Shown: positions 37,312 to 46,997, numbered from the stretch's first letter. The stretch: DNA of 64,000 bases from Aestuariivirga litoralis (GCF_003234965.1 NZ_QKVK01000010.1:50672-114671); one strand, 5' to 3'. Made by a program: numbers and translations. The notes: generated from the sequence alone by a model not told the origin.

Positions 37312-39138
37312 ATGGACATCCGCGCCATCCTGGCACTCCTCTTCACCATGCTCGTGTGGGGCGTGAGCCCCGTGTTCTTCCGCTCGCTGTCGCTGGCGCT
37401 GGGGCCTGCCGACCATCTCGCCATCCGCTATGCGCTGGTGGGCCTGCTGTTCACCGGCGTGCTCATCGCCACGCGGGGCTGGCGCATCGCGAAGGCCGAC
37501 TGGCCGCGCATGATCTTCGTCTCGCTGGTCGGCTTCACCGGCTACAATCTGGGCTCCGCCTTCGGCTTCGAGCGCATCAATGCCGGAACCGGCAGCCTGA
37601 TCATCGGCACGCAACCGCTGCTCATCGCGCTCGTCGGCATCATCGCCGCCAGCGAGAAGCTCACGCCTGCGGTGATCGTCGGCCTCTTCACCGGCTTTGC
37701 CGGCATCGTGTTCCTGGTGTGGAACGACCTCGGCGTCACGGGTGATGCCACGCAGTTCCTCACCGGCTGTGCCATGATCTTCGTCTCCGGCACCTGCTGG
37801 GCGATCTATGCGGTGGTGAGCAAGCCCCTGTCGCAGAAATATGGCTCGCTGCCGGTCACGGCCATGTCGGTGGTCATCACCTCCATCGCCCTCGTGCTGC
37901 TGCTCGGGCGGCCCTCGACCCTTGCCACGCTGGCCGGCATGACGCCGCGCAACTGGGCGGAGATGGCCTATCTCGTGGTCTTCGTCACCGCGCTGACCAT
38001 GGTGACATGGAACTATGGTGCGGCGCGGCTTCCCGCGGCAGCGGCGGGCGCCTTCCTCTATCTGGTGCCGCCCATCGGCGTTGCGGCGGGTGCCCTGATG
38101 CTGGGCGAGACGGTGACGGGCGGCATGATCATTGGCGGCGCGCTGATCATGGCGGGTGTGGCCATCGCGCAGTTCGGCGGCAGGCTCACGCTGGGCGGCG
38201 GCCTCGCCGCCCTGGCGGCAGTGCTCTTCGCCGTCACCATGTGGGGGCTGATCCCGGTGGCCATGCGCTATCTCATCACCGAGCTCAACCCGCAGGCCGC
38301 CATGGTGCTCAGGCTCTATCCCGCGGGCCTTCTCGCCATCATCGTCTGCCTGTTCACCGGTGTGCGCCAGATCGCATGGCGCGACTGGGGCCGCATCGCC
38401 ATCGCGGCACTTGCCGGCAATCTCGGCTACCAGATCCTCGCCGCCTTCGGCATGCAGTCGGTGCCGGCGAGCTGGACCGGGCTGATCTTCGGGCTCGAAC
38501 CCGTGTGGATCGCGCTCTTCGCCGTCGTCTTCGCGGGCGACCGGCTGACCCCCTGGCTGATCGGCGGCATCTTCGTCTCGATGCTCGGCACGGCAGCGCT
38601 GATGCTGGGCTCGACCATCGCCCCCTCCGGCGATGTCTCGCTGTTCGGGCTGGTGCTGGTGACGCTCTCGACCATGGGCTGGGGCATCTACACGGTGGTG
38701 ATCCGCCCGGCCTCCAACAAATATGGCGCACTCCCCGTGGCCTGCCTCGCCATGGCGATCTCGGCGCTGCCCATGCCGTTCTTCGTCTCCCTGGACTTTC
38801 CCCAGACGCTCGCCGCGATGAACCTCACCGCATGGGCTGCGGTCGGCTTCGTCGTGGTCTTCGGCACCTTCCTCGCCACCTCGGCGTGGAACTATGCGCT
38901 GGGGTCGATGGACAGTTCGATCGCCGGGGTTTTCCTCTACGTGCAGCCTGTGGTGGCGGCGATCGGCGGCATCCTGCTGCTGGGCGAGCACCTGACCTGG
39001 CCGCTGGTGCTGGGTGGCGCGCTGATCATCCTCGGGGTTGCCATCGCGCAGTTCGGGCCACTCATCAGGAAAGCTGCTGCACCCATCAGCAAAACGCGAT
39101 TGAGCACGCGGCGCGAGCCCGTTATGGACCCCGCATGA
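37312..39138 (+). CDS. Fused double DMT transporter (four EamA domains)
   Basis: A 608-residue protein that is two complete DMT permeases in one reading frame. The first spans about residues 1-295 (FTMLVWGVSPVFFRSLSLAL...VAIAQFGGRL) and the second about 300-590 (AVLFAVTMWGLIPVAMRYLI...VAIAQFGPLI), each with two EamA repeats and roughly ten membrane segments. Ordinary family members are about 300 residues. With the preceding gene there are three copies in a row, implying duplication followed by stop-codon loss. It overlaps the next MFS gene by four bases. Substrate unknown. Confidence 0.85.
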   Translation: MDIRAILALLFTMLVWGVSPVFFRSLSLALGPADHLAIRYALVGLLFTGVLIATRGWRIAKADWPRMIFVSLVGFTGYNLGSAFGFERINAGTGSLIIGTQPLLIALVGIIAASEKLTPAVIVGLFTGFAGIVFLVWNDLGVTGDATQFLTGCAMIFVSGTCWAIYAVVSKPLSQKYGSLPVTAMSVVITSIALVLLLGRPSTLATLAGMTPRNWAEMAYLVVFVTALTMVTWNYGAARLPAAAAGAFLYLVPPIGVAAGALMLGETVTGGMIIGGALIMAGVAIAQFGGRLTLGGGLAALAAVLFAVTMWGLIPVAMRYLITELNPQAAMVLRLYPAGLLAIIVCLFTGVRQIAWRDWGRIAIAALAGNLGYQILAAFGMQSVPASWTGLIFGLEPVWIALFAVVFAGDRLTPWLIGGIFVSMLGTAALMLGSTIAPSGDVSLFGLVLVTLSTMGWGIYTVVIRPASNKYGALPVACLAMAISALPMPFFVSLDFPQTLAAMNLTAWAAVGFVVVFGTFLATSAWNYALGSMDSSIAGVFLYVQPVVAAIGGILLLGEHLTWPLVLGGALIILGVAIAQFGPLIRKAAAPISKTRLSTRREPVMDPA

Positions 39139-40373
39139 GCACCGAAGCCCGCGCCGAAACCCACATCCCCTGGTACCACACCATCACCGCGATGATCGTC
39201 GCGGGCTGCCTGGTGGCCATCGTCAATTTCGGCGTGCGTTCGACCTTCGGCTTCTTCACCGTGCCGGTATCGGAGGCGCATGGCTGGCCGCGCGAGATCT
39301 TCTCCTTCGCCATGGCGATGCAGAACCTGGTCTGGGGCATCGCCACCCCCGTCGCCGGCATGCTGGCGGACCGCTATGGCTCGGCCCGCGTGCTGATGGC
39401 CGGTGCCGTCATCTACTGCCTCGGCATGCTGATGATGGCCTGGACCTCCTCCGCCTCGATGTTCAACCTGGGCGGCGGCGTGCTGGTTGGCATCGGCATC
39501 GCCTTCTCGTCCTTCTCGATCGTCATGGCGGCCCTGGGCCGCATCGTGCCGCCGGACCGCAGGAGCTGGGCCTTCGGCATCGCCACGGCGTCAGGCTCGC
39601 TCGGCCAGTTCATCTTCGCGCCGCTGGGCGCCATGCTGGTGTCGGCCTATGGCTGGCAGCAGGCGCTCGTCATCCTCGCCTGCCTGTCGCTGCTCATCAT
39701 CCTCTTCGCCGCGCCGCTTCTGAAGCAGAACACCTCGGGCAGCCGCCCCACACCGGGCGAGGCGGACCTCACCATGAAAGCGGCGATCGGGCTGGCCTTC
39801 GGGCACCGCTCCTACATCCTGCTGGTCTCTGGCTTCTTCGTCTGCGGCTTCCAGCTCGCCTTCATCACCGTGCACATGCCGGCCTATCTGGCCGAGCACG
39901 GCATCTCGAAGGAGTTTGCCGGCATCGCCATGGGTTTGATCGGGCTGTTCAACGTGGTGGGCTCCTATGTCTCCGGCATCATCGGCGGGCGCGGCGAGAA
40001 GCACGTGCCGCTGGCCTTCATCTACCTGATCCGCGCCGCCATCACCGCGGGCTTCGTGCTGCTGCCGGTGACGCCGGTGACGACGCTGCTGTTCACCTGC
40101 TCCATGGGCCTGCTCTGGCTCTCCACCGTGCCGCTGACCATGGGCCTCGTCACCGTCATGTTCGGCACGCGCTACATGGCAACGCTCTATGGCTTCGTCT
40201 TCGTCAGCCACCAGGTCGGGTCCTTCCTCGGCGTCTGGCTGGCAGGCCGGCTCTATGACCAGTTCGGCTCCTACGACATCGTGTGGTGGCTGAGCGTGGC
40301 GCTGGGCGTCTTCGCCTTCATCGTCAACCTGCCGATCCGCGAGCAGCGCGCGCCGCGCTTTGCAACCGCGTGA
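39135..40373 (+). CDS. MFS transporter
   Basis: A 412-residue major facilitator with 12 hydrophobic segments. FGVRSTFGFFTVPVSEAHGWPREIFSFAMA and the motif MLADRYGSARVLMAGAVIYCLG (the loop 2-3 signature) resemble the oxalate/formate and monocarboxylate branch. Its ATG overlaps the stop of the fused DMT gene and its stop overlaps the next start, so the four genes form one operon. Substrate not identifiable. Confidence 0.85.
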   Translation: MSTEARAETHIPWYHTITAMIVAGCLVAIVNFGVRSTFGFFTVPVSEAHGWPREIFSFAMAMQNLVWGIATPVAGMLADRYGSARVLMAGAVIYCLGMLMMAWTSSASMFNLGGGVLVGIGIAFSSFSIVMAALGRIVPPDRRSWAFGIATASGSLGQFIFAPLGAMLVSAYGWQQALVILACLSLLIILFAAPLLKQNTSGSRPTPGEADLTMKAAIGLAFGHRSYILLVSGFFVCGFQLAFITVHMPAYLAEHGISKEFAGIAMGLIGLFNVVGSYVSGIIGGRGEKHVPLAFIYLIRAAITAGFVLLPVTPVTTLLFTCSMGLLWLSTVPLTMGLVTVMFGTRYMATLYGFVFVSHQVGSFLGVWLAGRLYDQFGSYDIVWWLSVALGVFAFIVNLPIREQRAPRFATA

Positions 40374-40741
40374 TGACTCTCACCGGCCACCGGCTGGCGC
40401 TGGCGCTGTTTGCAGGCGTCATCGCCATCTGGCTCATCGGCATGGCAGTGGTGATGCGCCACGCGGCACTGCCGCCAGAGGCCAGTGGCCCTATGCTCGC
40501 AGTGTTCGAGCCAGGTACGCCACAGGACGAGGCCTTTTCGGCGCTGGCGCGTGCCAATGCGCGCATCGTCAAGCAGAGCGGCCTGCCCTTCGTCTGGGTG
40601 GTGGCTGGTGACGAACCGGGCCTTGCCGGCAGGCTCACGCGCGAGGGCGCTCTCGGCGCCTATCGCGAACTCCCGGTGAGCCCGGTGATCGCGGGCTGCT
40701 TCGCCTTCGCCGATGCCAAGGTCGCGAGCCTCGCCCAGTAG
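40373..40741 (+). CDS. Membrane-anchored hypothetical protein
   Basis: A 122-residue protein with one N-terminal hydrophobic segment (LALALFAGVIAIWLIGMAVVM) and a soluble C-terminal part of about 90 residues. The phrase SGLPFVWVVAGDEPGLAGRLTREGA suggests a small alpha/beta domain. No family recognised. It starts within the stop codon of the MFS gene (TGATG), making it the last gene of the transporter operon. Confidence 0.6.
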   Translation: MTLTGHRLALALFAGVIAIWLIGMAVVMRHAALPPEASGPMLAVFEPGTPQDEAFSALARANARIVKQSGLPFVWVVAGDEPGLAGRLTREGALGAYRELPVSPVIAGCFAFADAKVASLAQ

Positions 40742-40742
40742 C

Positions 40743-40774
40743 CTTGGCAGCACTCTCGGAGAGAGGCTGCCAAG
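40743..40774 (+). terminator. Hairpin after the transporter operon
   Basis: CTTGGCAG/CTGCCAAG eight-base stem with an inner CTCTC/GAGAG pairing, directly after the stop of the hypothetical gene. No T-run follows, so termination is only possible. Confidence 0.4.
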
Positions 40775-40869
40775 ATATTGATTTCATTCGCAAATGCGAA
40801 GCGTCTTCTTGACGCGGACAATCCCGCTTTGGCAGCATGGCCGAGTCTCAACTGCCGAGGAGGAACGAC

Positions 40870-41139
40870 ATGGGCGACCGGGACTTCGAACGTCAGCTGC
40901 AGGGCTGGAGCCTCACCACCGCGGAAATCATGTACCGCCTGCCGGATTTCCAGAACCTGCTGCAGACCTATATCTGGCAGGACTACGACCTCGCCCCGAA
41001 ATTCCCCCGCCTCATCAAGTTCCTCGATTTCTGGTCGCATAACCTGGAAGGTCCGCTGGCGCAGGTGCGCGTGGCCCATGCCGGGATCGTCGGCCCGGTG
41101 GAGCTGCGCCACGTCGGCGCGGAGTGGAAGCTGCACTAG
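40870..41139 (+). CDS. usg: Usg family protein
   Basis: An 89-residue protein matching the Usg family, named from a gene near trp in alphaproteobacteria. The conserved body is LTTAEIMYRLPDFQNLLQTYIWQDYDLAPKFPRLIKFLDFW, with ELRHVG at the end. GAGGAGGAAC ends three bases before the ATG, deciding this start over one eleven codons upstream. Biochemical function unknown. Confidence 0.87.
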   Translation: MGDRDFERQLQGWSLTTAEIMYRLPDFQNLLQTYIWQDYDLAPKFPRLIKFLDFWSHNLEGPLAQVRVAHAGIVGPVELRHVGAEWKLH

Positions 41140-43376
41140 AGGGCCGATCCCGCCAGCGCCAGCACGCGCCGGCGCTGCCTTATGCGCGCCGCGTCGAGCA
41201 GCATGCGCCCGGCCCAGCGATAGACGTTCTGCTCGCGCACCTGCTGGCGCATCAGGTGCATGCGCTCCTGCTGCTCGTCCGCCGGCATCAGCAGCGCGGC
41301 GTTCAGCGCCTCGGCCATCGACCGCGCGTCGTAGGGGTTGACGATCAGCGCCTCGGTCAGTTCGCGCGAGGCACCGGCGAAGGTGGAGAGGATGAGCACG
41401 CCCTGCTCGTCGTCGCGTGCCGCCACGAATTCCTTGGCCACCAGGTTCATGCCGTCATGCAGGCTGCTGACGATGCACAGATCGGCGGCGCGGAACAGTT
41501 CGAACACCTCCGGCGGCTCATGGTGGCGCACCACCAGGCGGATGGGCTGGTGCCCGTCCTGGCCATGGCGCGCATTGATCTCATCGGCCAGCGCGAGGGC
41601 CTCGTCCTGCAGCCTGCTGTAGCTCGCCAGCTTGCTGCGCGTCGGGGCGGCGACCTGGATGAAGGTGAAGCGCCCGCGCCATTCCGGATGAAGCGTCAGC
41701 AGCACGTCGATCGAGTGCATGCGGTCGAGGATGCCCTTGGTATAGTCGAAGCGCTCGATGCCCACCGCGATGCAGGCGCTGGGCGCCAGCCCGAAGCGCT
41801 CGCGCACCGCCCTGCGGCAGGCCTCGACCGGCAGCTGCCCCTTCAGTGCCGCGGGCGGCCACTCGATGGAGATGGGATAGGGGCGGATCAGGGTCTCGTG
41901 CCCGGCGAGCGTCACCGCCGCGGTCTCGCGGTCGATGCGGCTCTCGATGAAGCGGTCCACCGTGTCGAAGAAATTGTTGCAGTGGAACTGCGTGTGGAAG
42001 CCGATGATGCTGCTGCCCAGAAGCCCGTCGAGGATCTCCTCCTTCCACGGGCAGATGCCGAAGGTCTCGGCATTGGGCCATGGAATGTGCCAGAAGGTGA
42101 TGATCGTCGCCTCCGGCAGCAGCTTGCGGATCATCCGCGGCGCCAGCGCGAAGTGATAGTCCTGCACCAGCACGATGGGGTCCGGCGTGGTGGCCTCCGC
42201 CGCCACCGCATCGGCGAAGCGCTGGTTGATGGTGCGGTAGAAGCGCCAGTCCTCCTCGCGGAAGGCCGGGCGCACGAAGGCGATGTGGCACAGCGGCCAG
42301 AGCCCCTCATTGGCGAGGCCATAGTAATAGCCGTTCTGCTCCTCCTCGCTCACCCACACGCGACGCAACCGGTAGGCGGGGTCGGACGGCGGCACGGCGA
42401 GGCGGTCCTGGGCGTCCACCATGTCGCGGTCGGCGCTGCCGCTGCCATGCGCGATCCATGTGCCGCCGCAGGCGCGCATCACCGGTTCCAGCGCCGAGAC
42501 GAGGCCGCTCGCCGGGGTCTGCAGTTCGATGGCGCCGTTCCTGCGGTTGTGGATATAGGGCTCGCGGTTGGAGACGATGATGATCTCCGCATCGGGAAGC
42601 GTGGTGGCCAGCAGGTCATGCAGCGACTGCGGCGACCACTTCACCTCCGCCGTCTCCGAGCGTCCGCGCGTCGCCTCGATCTCCTTGAACAGCAGCGCGA
42701 TCTGGCGCTCGATGCCGGACATGTCGCGGCCTGCCGGCAGGCGCTTGCCGCGCCGCGCATTCTCCACCGCCTGGCGCAGCGACTCCGCCCAGCGCTTCAG
42801 CAGATAGAAGATCAGCACCGCGCCCGCCCCGCCGATCACCAGCCCGAAGCCCAGCAGCGTGGCCACCACATAGATCTGGATCTGCCACGTCCGCTCGGCG
42901 ATGTAGGACAGGTCGTTCAGCACCGCCAGATAGGCATTGCCCGCCGGCGTGGAAACCGGGAAGGTGGCGACGAACACGTGCCGCCCGTCCTGCACGATGT
43001 GGGAGAAGCTCTCCGCCTCGGAGCGCGCCGCGCTGTCGCACGAGAAGTCCGGCGGCATCATGCTGGTGGCGCCGCGCATGGTGCCGCCCGCGTCGCACAG
43101 GCCCACCGCCAGCACGCGGTCATCCTCCGCCACGCCGGCGAGGATGCTGGCCAGCCGCTCGTCGTCGCCATCGGCCAGCGCACGCCGCACCGGCCCCTGC
43201 ACCGATCCGAAGATCAGCCGCGAGCGTGACAGCACGTCGGCATTGGCCCATTGCTCCATCAGGAGCCTCGAGGGTGGGATGGCCAGCAGCGTCAGCGCCA
43301 GCAGCACCACCAGCGCCAGCATGGCGAAGATGGCAGGGCCCAGCCGCAGCGGCAGGTCGAGCAGGCGCCTCATCAT
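41136..43376 (-). CDS. otsA: Trehalose-6-phosphate synthase with N-terminal membrane sensor-like module
   Basis: A 746-residue protein. Residues 264-746 are a glycosyltransferase-20 trehalose-6-phosphate synthase: [44 protein letters not shown] and [15 protein letters not shown] (the Arg and Lys that bind the UDP-glucose phosphates). It joins UDP-glucose and glucose-6-phosphate. Residues 1-245 are extra: a transmembrane helix (12-33), an extracytoplasmic segment of about 130 residues, a second helix (168-192) and a HAMP-like amphipathic linker (193-245). E. coli OtsA has about 470 residues and no such part. The enzyme is thus membrane tethered and perhaps signal controlled. Last gene of otsB-GH15-otsA, overlapping GH15 by four bases. 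Confidence 0.88.
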   Translation of the reverse strand: MMRRLLDLPLRLGPAIFAMLALVVLLALTLLAIPPSRLLMEQWANADVLSRSRLIFGSVQGPVRRALADGDDERLASILAGVAEDDRVLAVGLCDAGGTMRGATSMMPPDFSCDSAARSEAESFSHIVQDGRHVFVATFPVSTPAGNAYLAVLNDLSYIAERTWQIQIYVVATLLGFGLVIGGAGAVLIFYLLKRWAESLRQAVENARRGKRLPAGRDMSGIERQIALLFKEIEATRGRSETAEVKWSPQSLHDLLATTLPDAEIIIVSNREPYIHNRRNGAIELQTPASGLVSALEPVMRACGGTWIAHGSGSADRDMVDAQDRLAVPPSDPAYRLRRVWVSEEEQNGYYYGLANEGLWPLCHIAFVRPAFREEDWRFYRTINQRFADAVAAEATTPDPIVLVQDYHFALAPRMIRKLLPEATIITFWHIPWPNAETFGICPWKEEILDGLLGSSIIGFHTQFHCNNFFDTVDRFIESRIDRETAAVTLAGHETLIRPYPISIEWPPAALKGQLPVEACRRAVRERFGLAPSACIAVGIERFDYTKGILDRMHSIDVLLTLHPEWRGRFTFIQVAAPTRSKLASYSRLQDEALALADEINARHGQDGHQPIRLVVRHHEPPEVFELFRAADLCIVSSLHDGMNLVAKEFVAARDDEQGVLILSTFAGASRELTEALIVNPYDARSMAEALNAALLMPADEQQERMHLMRQQVREQNVYRWAGRMLLDAARIRQRRRVLALAGSAL

Positions 43377-45169
43377 CGCACCGCACTCCAGGGCCTGCTC
43401 AGCAGCAGCGCGCAGTTGATGAGGCCCGCCAGCGAATAGGTCTGCGGATAGTTGCCCCACAATTCGCCGCTCTCCGGGTCGATGTCCTCGGACAGCAGGC
43501 CGGCCGCCGTGCGGCGTGACAGCATCTCCTCGAACAGGGCGCGCGCCTCCTGCTGGCGCCCCATGATGTGCAGCGCCTCGATCAGCCAGAAGGTGCAGAA
43601 GTTGAAGGCGGTGCGCGGAATGCCGAAGTCGTCCTCCGTCGCGTAGCGCAGCATGTAGGGGCCGCGCCGCAGTGCTGCTTCCACCGCCCGCAGCGTGCCC
43701 TGGAAGCGCTCGTCCGCGGGCGCGAAGAAGCGCAGGTCGAGAAGCTGGATCAGGCTGGCGTCGAGCTGGTCGCCGGTGATCGTTGCCGACATGGTGCCGG
43801 CCTCCGCCCGCCAGGCGCCCTGCTCGATCATCGTCCTGATGTGGCGCGCGCGTTCCACCCACAGATCGCGCCGCGGCGTCAGGCCCAGCACCTCGGCGGC
43901 CCGCGCCAGCCGGTCGCAGGCGGCCCAGCACATGGCGGCGGAATAGGTATGGACGGCGCTGATGGTGCGGAACTCCCACAGTCCCGCGTCGGGCTGGTCA
44001 TGCACCTCCCAGGCGCGCTCGCCCACCCGTTCCAGCGCCTGGAAATCGGCGAGCCCCGACATGCGCAGCAGCCGGCTGTCGAAGAAGGCCTGCACGTTGG
44101 ACAGCACGATCTGGCCATAGACGTCGTTCTGCACCTGCTCATGGGCCTGGTTGCCCACGCGCACCGGCCCGATGCCACGATAGCCGGAAAGCCCCGCCGC
44201 CACGCGCTCGGCCACGCGCGGCTCGCCCAGCACGCTGTAGAGCGGCTGCACGTGCCCGCCGCCCGCCACGTTGACGACGTTGCGGAGGAAGCCGAGATAG
44301 CCCTCCAGCACGTCCAGCGCGCCCAGGCGGTTCAGCGCCTGCACGGTGTAATAGGCATCGCGGATCCAGCAGTAGCGATAGTCCCAGTTGCGCTCGGAGC
44401 CCTCATGCTCGGGGATCGAGGTGGTGATGGCGGCCACGATGGCGCCGGTCTCCTCATGCTGGCAGAGCTTCAGCGAAATCGCGGCGCGGATCACCGCATC
44501 CTGCCAGTCAGGGGGCGTTGCCAGCCCGCGTGCCCAGAGCTGCCATTCGGACGCCGTGTCCTCCAGCATCTCCTCCAGCCCCGAGGAGATGGACCCCGCG
44601 AAGGACTCGTCGGGGCCGAGGAAGAAATGCAGCGGCCGTTCCAGCCGGAAGGCCAGTTCCTCGCCGATGAAGGACACCGGTGCATCGGTTGTCAGCCGGT
44701 AGCTCGCATCATCGAGCACATAGCGGATGTGGTTGGAGCCGAAGGTGCGCGCCGCCTGCGCCGCGCCATAGTCGAAGGTGGGCCTGAGCCTGACGCGGAT
44801 GCGCGGCGCGCCCGCCAGCGGCCGCACGATCCGGGCGAAGGCGGTTGGGCGATAGACCCTGTCGAGGCGCTGCCGCCGCGGGCAGAAGTCGATCACCTCC
44901 ATGGCATTGCCTGCCCCGTCGTCGAAGGTGCTGACGAGGATCGGCGTGTTGCGGCGATAGGCCTGGCGCACGCTGGCGCAGCCTTCGAGTTCGATCGACC
45001 AGATGCCACGGGCCTCTGAACCCTCTCGCTGCCCCCGCCCCAGCAGGGCGGAGAACAGCGGGTCGCCATCGACGCGCGGCACGCAGGCCCACACCATGGC
45101 CCCGGCGCGGTCGATGAGCGCGCTCACCTGGCAATTGCCGATCAGCCACAGGTCCAGCGCCGGCATCAT
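43373..45169 (-). CDS. Glycoside hydrolase family 15 protein (trehalase/glucoamylase-like)
   Basis: A 598-residue cytoplasmic GH15 enzyme with an N-terminal beta-sandwich (WLIGNCQVSALIDRAGAMVWACVPR) and a helical barrel. Catalytic-region motifs are GSERNWDYRYCWIRDAYYTVQAL and the late LLSEDIDPESGELWGNYPQTYSLAGLI containing the second acid. Bacterial GH15 enzymes of this type include trehalases. It is translationally coupled to both otsB (start overlap at 45166) and otsA (stop overlap at 43373), so it probably acts on trehalose or a linked glucan. The start ATG at 45169 gives the ATGA overlap. Confidence 0.87.
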   Translation of the reverse strand: MMPALDLWLIGNCQVSALIDRAGAMVWACVPRVDGDPLFSALLGRGQREGSEARGIWSIELEGCASVRQAYRRNTPILVSTFDDGAGNAMEVIDFCPRRQRLDRVYRPTAFARIVRPLAGAPRIRVRLRPTFDYGAAQAARTFGSNHIRYVLDDASYRLTTDAPVSFIGEELAFRLERPLHFFLGPDESFAGSISSGLEEMLEDTASEWQLWARGLATPPDWQDAVIRAAISLKLCQHEETGAIVAAITTSIPEHEGSERNWDYRYCWIRDAYYTVQALNRLGALDVLEGYLGFLRNVVNVAGGGHVQPLYSVLGEPRVAERVAAGLSGYRGIGPVRVGNQAHEQVQNDVYGQIVLSNVQAFFDSRLLRMSGLADFQALERVGERAWEVHDQPDAGLWEFRTISAVHTYSAAMCWAACDRLARAAEVLGLTPRRDLWVERARHIRTMIEQGAWRAEAGTMSATITGDQLDASLIQLLDLRFFAPADERFQGTLRAVEAALRRGPYMLRYATEDDFGIPRTAFNFCTFWLIEALHIMGRQQEARALFEEMLSRRTAAGLLSEDIDPESGELWGNYPQTYSLAGLINCALLLSRPWSAVR

Positions 45170-45918
45170 GTCAGGCACCCCATCGCATCCTCCAGCCATG
45201 CCAGCGCCGCCGCCACGCCGGCGAGGCCGAAATGCGCCTGCGTCGCGCGCGGCGGCCCGACGAGGATGCCGTCGCCACCCAGCGCCGCGGCGGCGGCGAA
45301 GCCCGCTTCATCGGTCTCGTCATCGCCGATGAACAGCGGCCGCCCCGCTTGCATCGGCGCAACCGCCATCAGGCGTCGCACCGCGTCGCCCTTGGTGATG
45401 CGGTGATACTTGATCTCGATCACCTGCTTGCCAGGCTGCAGCGCGAAGCCGTGCAGCGCCGCGACGTGCTGCGCCAGCGCATGCGCCGCCAGGCCGGCCT
45501 GCGGGGCGAGGCGATAATGAATGGCGATGCCGAAAGGCTTGGTCTCGATCAGCACGCCCGGATGTGTGGTGGCGAAGGTGGCAAGGCTGCGCATCATGTC
45601 GTCTGGTGGCGCGGGGGCGGCCTGCTGCAACGCATGGCCCTCCAGTTCGGCACCATGGCTGCCCACAACGGCCACGCCCGTGCCGCGCAGGAAGGCCTGA
45701 ACCTCGGCAGCCGGCCTGCCGCTCACCACGACCAGGCGGCGGCCGAGCATCGTCGAGAGCCTTGCCAGAAGGTCCAGCAGGCGCTGGTCGACCTGCACGG
45801 CATCAGGCCGCGCGGCGATGTCCACCAGCGTGCCGTCGAGGTCGAGAAACAGGCTCGCACCGGCGAGCAATTCATGCGGCGGGGGCGGCAGGGCCCTCAA
45901 GAGTCGTGTCGTCATCAC
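45166..45918 (-). CDS. otsB: Trehalose-6-phosphate phosphatase OtsB
   Basis: A 250-residue HAD-superfamily phosphatase. Motif I is LFLDLDGTLVDIA with Asp26 and Asp28, motif II VVVSGRP, and the metal-binding motif FIGDDETDEAGF lies near residue 200; GSHGAELEG is the family substrate segment. It removes phosphate from trehalose-6-phosphate made by OtsA. First gene of the operon; the next start overlaps its stop. Confidence 0.93.
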   Translation of the reverse strand: MMTTRLLRALPPPPHELLAGASLFLDLDGTLVDIAARPDAVQVDQRLLDLLARLSTMLGRRLVVVSGRPAAEVQAFLRGTGVAVVGSHGAELEGHALQQAAPAPPDDMMRSLATFATTHPGVLIETKPFGIAIHYRLAPQAGLAAHALAQHVAALHGFALQPGKQVIEIKYHRITKGDAVRRLMAVAPMQAGRPLFIGDDETDEAGFAAAAALGGDGILVGPPRATQAHFGLAGVAAALAWLEDAMGCLT

Positions 45919-45997
45919 CCCTGTTCGAAAGCTGCGGGGGTGGCAACGCCGTTACCGGGTGAAAGGTTCCGTTCGCAGCCCGCTCAACCACAGGCCG

Positions 45998-46918
45998 TCA
46001 GGCAGACAACCGCTCCGCGATCCAGCGCAGGATCGGCCGGCGCGTCGCCAGCATGCCGCCATAGGCAAGGCGCGCCTCGCTGTAGCTCTCGAGCAGGCGT
46101 TGCAGCGCCAGCAGGCTGTCGCGCTCGGCGGCAATCGACGACAGCGGGTCGGAATAGGTGTGGATGCCGAAGGCCAGCGCACCCGTCTCCGGCAGGCGCA
46201 GGAAGGTCTGGCGCTCGACGCGCAACCACAGAAGCTCGCCAGCCTGGCCATGGTCAGCCGCGAGGTCCCGCGCCACGGCTTCACCGGCCGCCACGTTGGC
46301 ATGATGCGAAGCCTCGGGAAACAGCCGGCTGGCAATGGGCGTCACGAACCAGTTGAAGCGCACCACGGGCTTTCCCGCCTGCACATTGCCGATCACCCGG
46401 TCGATGCGCGCGCCCAGTTCCTCGTTGAGGCGCGGCACCGGCTCATGGGCGAAGCGCATGTCGCGCCCGACGCAGGACACGATGCGGCCGGAACTCGTGT
46501 AGGCATTGGAGGCGGCGATCACGACGTCACCGCCCGCCTCGTGCCCGAACAGCACGAAATCCTCTTCCACCATGTCGCCAAGGCTGGCGAGCGGCTCGCG
46601 CTGCGGCGAGGTCAGGTCATGGCTGCTGCCGTCGATCAGGTCCTGCAGCAGGGCCTCGCTGCCGGCGAAGGCATCGGCGTGGTGGGCAAGAAGGTTTGCC
46701 GCCACCAGGCGCAGCAACTCGACCTGCGCCGGGCGTGAGCGCTCCAGCGTGCGGTAATAGAGTGGCGGACAGCCTGAAAGGCGCGCCCGCTTGGCGGCCA
46801 TGAACACCGCATGGTCCGGCCCCACATCCAGCCACTGCGCCATCTCCATCGGCTTCAGCCCGATCTCGAAGGCTGCACCCGCGGTGAGGAAGGGGCGGTG
46901 ACGGGGGGCCATGCTCAT
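45998..46918 (-). CDS. Heme-dependent oxidative N-demethylase-like protein (DUF3445)
   Basis: A 306-residue protein of the DUF3445/HODM-alpha family. Recognisable segments are the N-terminal FEIGLKPM, EDFVLFGHEAG, VVRFNWFVTP and LWLRVERQTFLRLPETGALAFGIHTY. The characterised relative is the heme-binding subunit of a dimethylamine N-demethylase. Here the gene is solitary, without the other subunits, so its electron partner and amine substrate are unknown. No heme-type signal peptide is present; probably cytoplasmic. Confidence 0.8.
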   Translation of the reverse strand: MSMAPRHRPFLTAGAAFEIGLKPMEMAQWLDVGPDHAVFMAAKRARLSGCPPLYYRTLERSRPAQVELLRLVAANLLAHHADAFAGSEALLQDLIDGSSHDLTSPQREPLASLGDMVEEDFVLFGHEAGGDVVIAASNAYTSSGRIVSCVGRDMRFAHEPVPRLNEELGARIDRVIGNVQAGKPVVRFNWFVTPIASRLFPEASHHANVAAGEAVARDLAADHGQAGELLWLRVERQTFLRLPETGALAFGIHTYSDPLSSIAAERDSLLALQRLLESYSEARLAYGGMLATRRPILRWIAERLSA

Positions 46919-46970
46919 GGCCGGAGTATCGCCTGCGGTTCTGCCCCTGCCAAGCCGCCCTGGTCACAGG

Positions 46971-46997
46971 AAAGGCCACCGGCAAGAACCGGCGGCC
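46971..46997 (-). terminator. Terminator of the small Gly-rich membrane-protein gene
   Basis: Minus strand reading: GGCCGCCGG/CCGGTGGCC stem (one G-T pair) with a six-base loop, followed by TTTCC, just past the stop at 47019. Confidence 0.6.

Noticed and set aside
35821..38991. 1056-codon minus-strand ORF
   Set aside because: Very long but antisense to grxD and the DMT transporters, with low-complexity R/D/H/E content. It exists because GC-rich DNA has few stops.
41136..43979. 947-codon version of otsA
   Set aside because: The extra N-terminal 200 codons are antisense-like shadow of the GH15 gene in another frame; the ATG at 43376 overlaps the GH15 stop by four bases.
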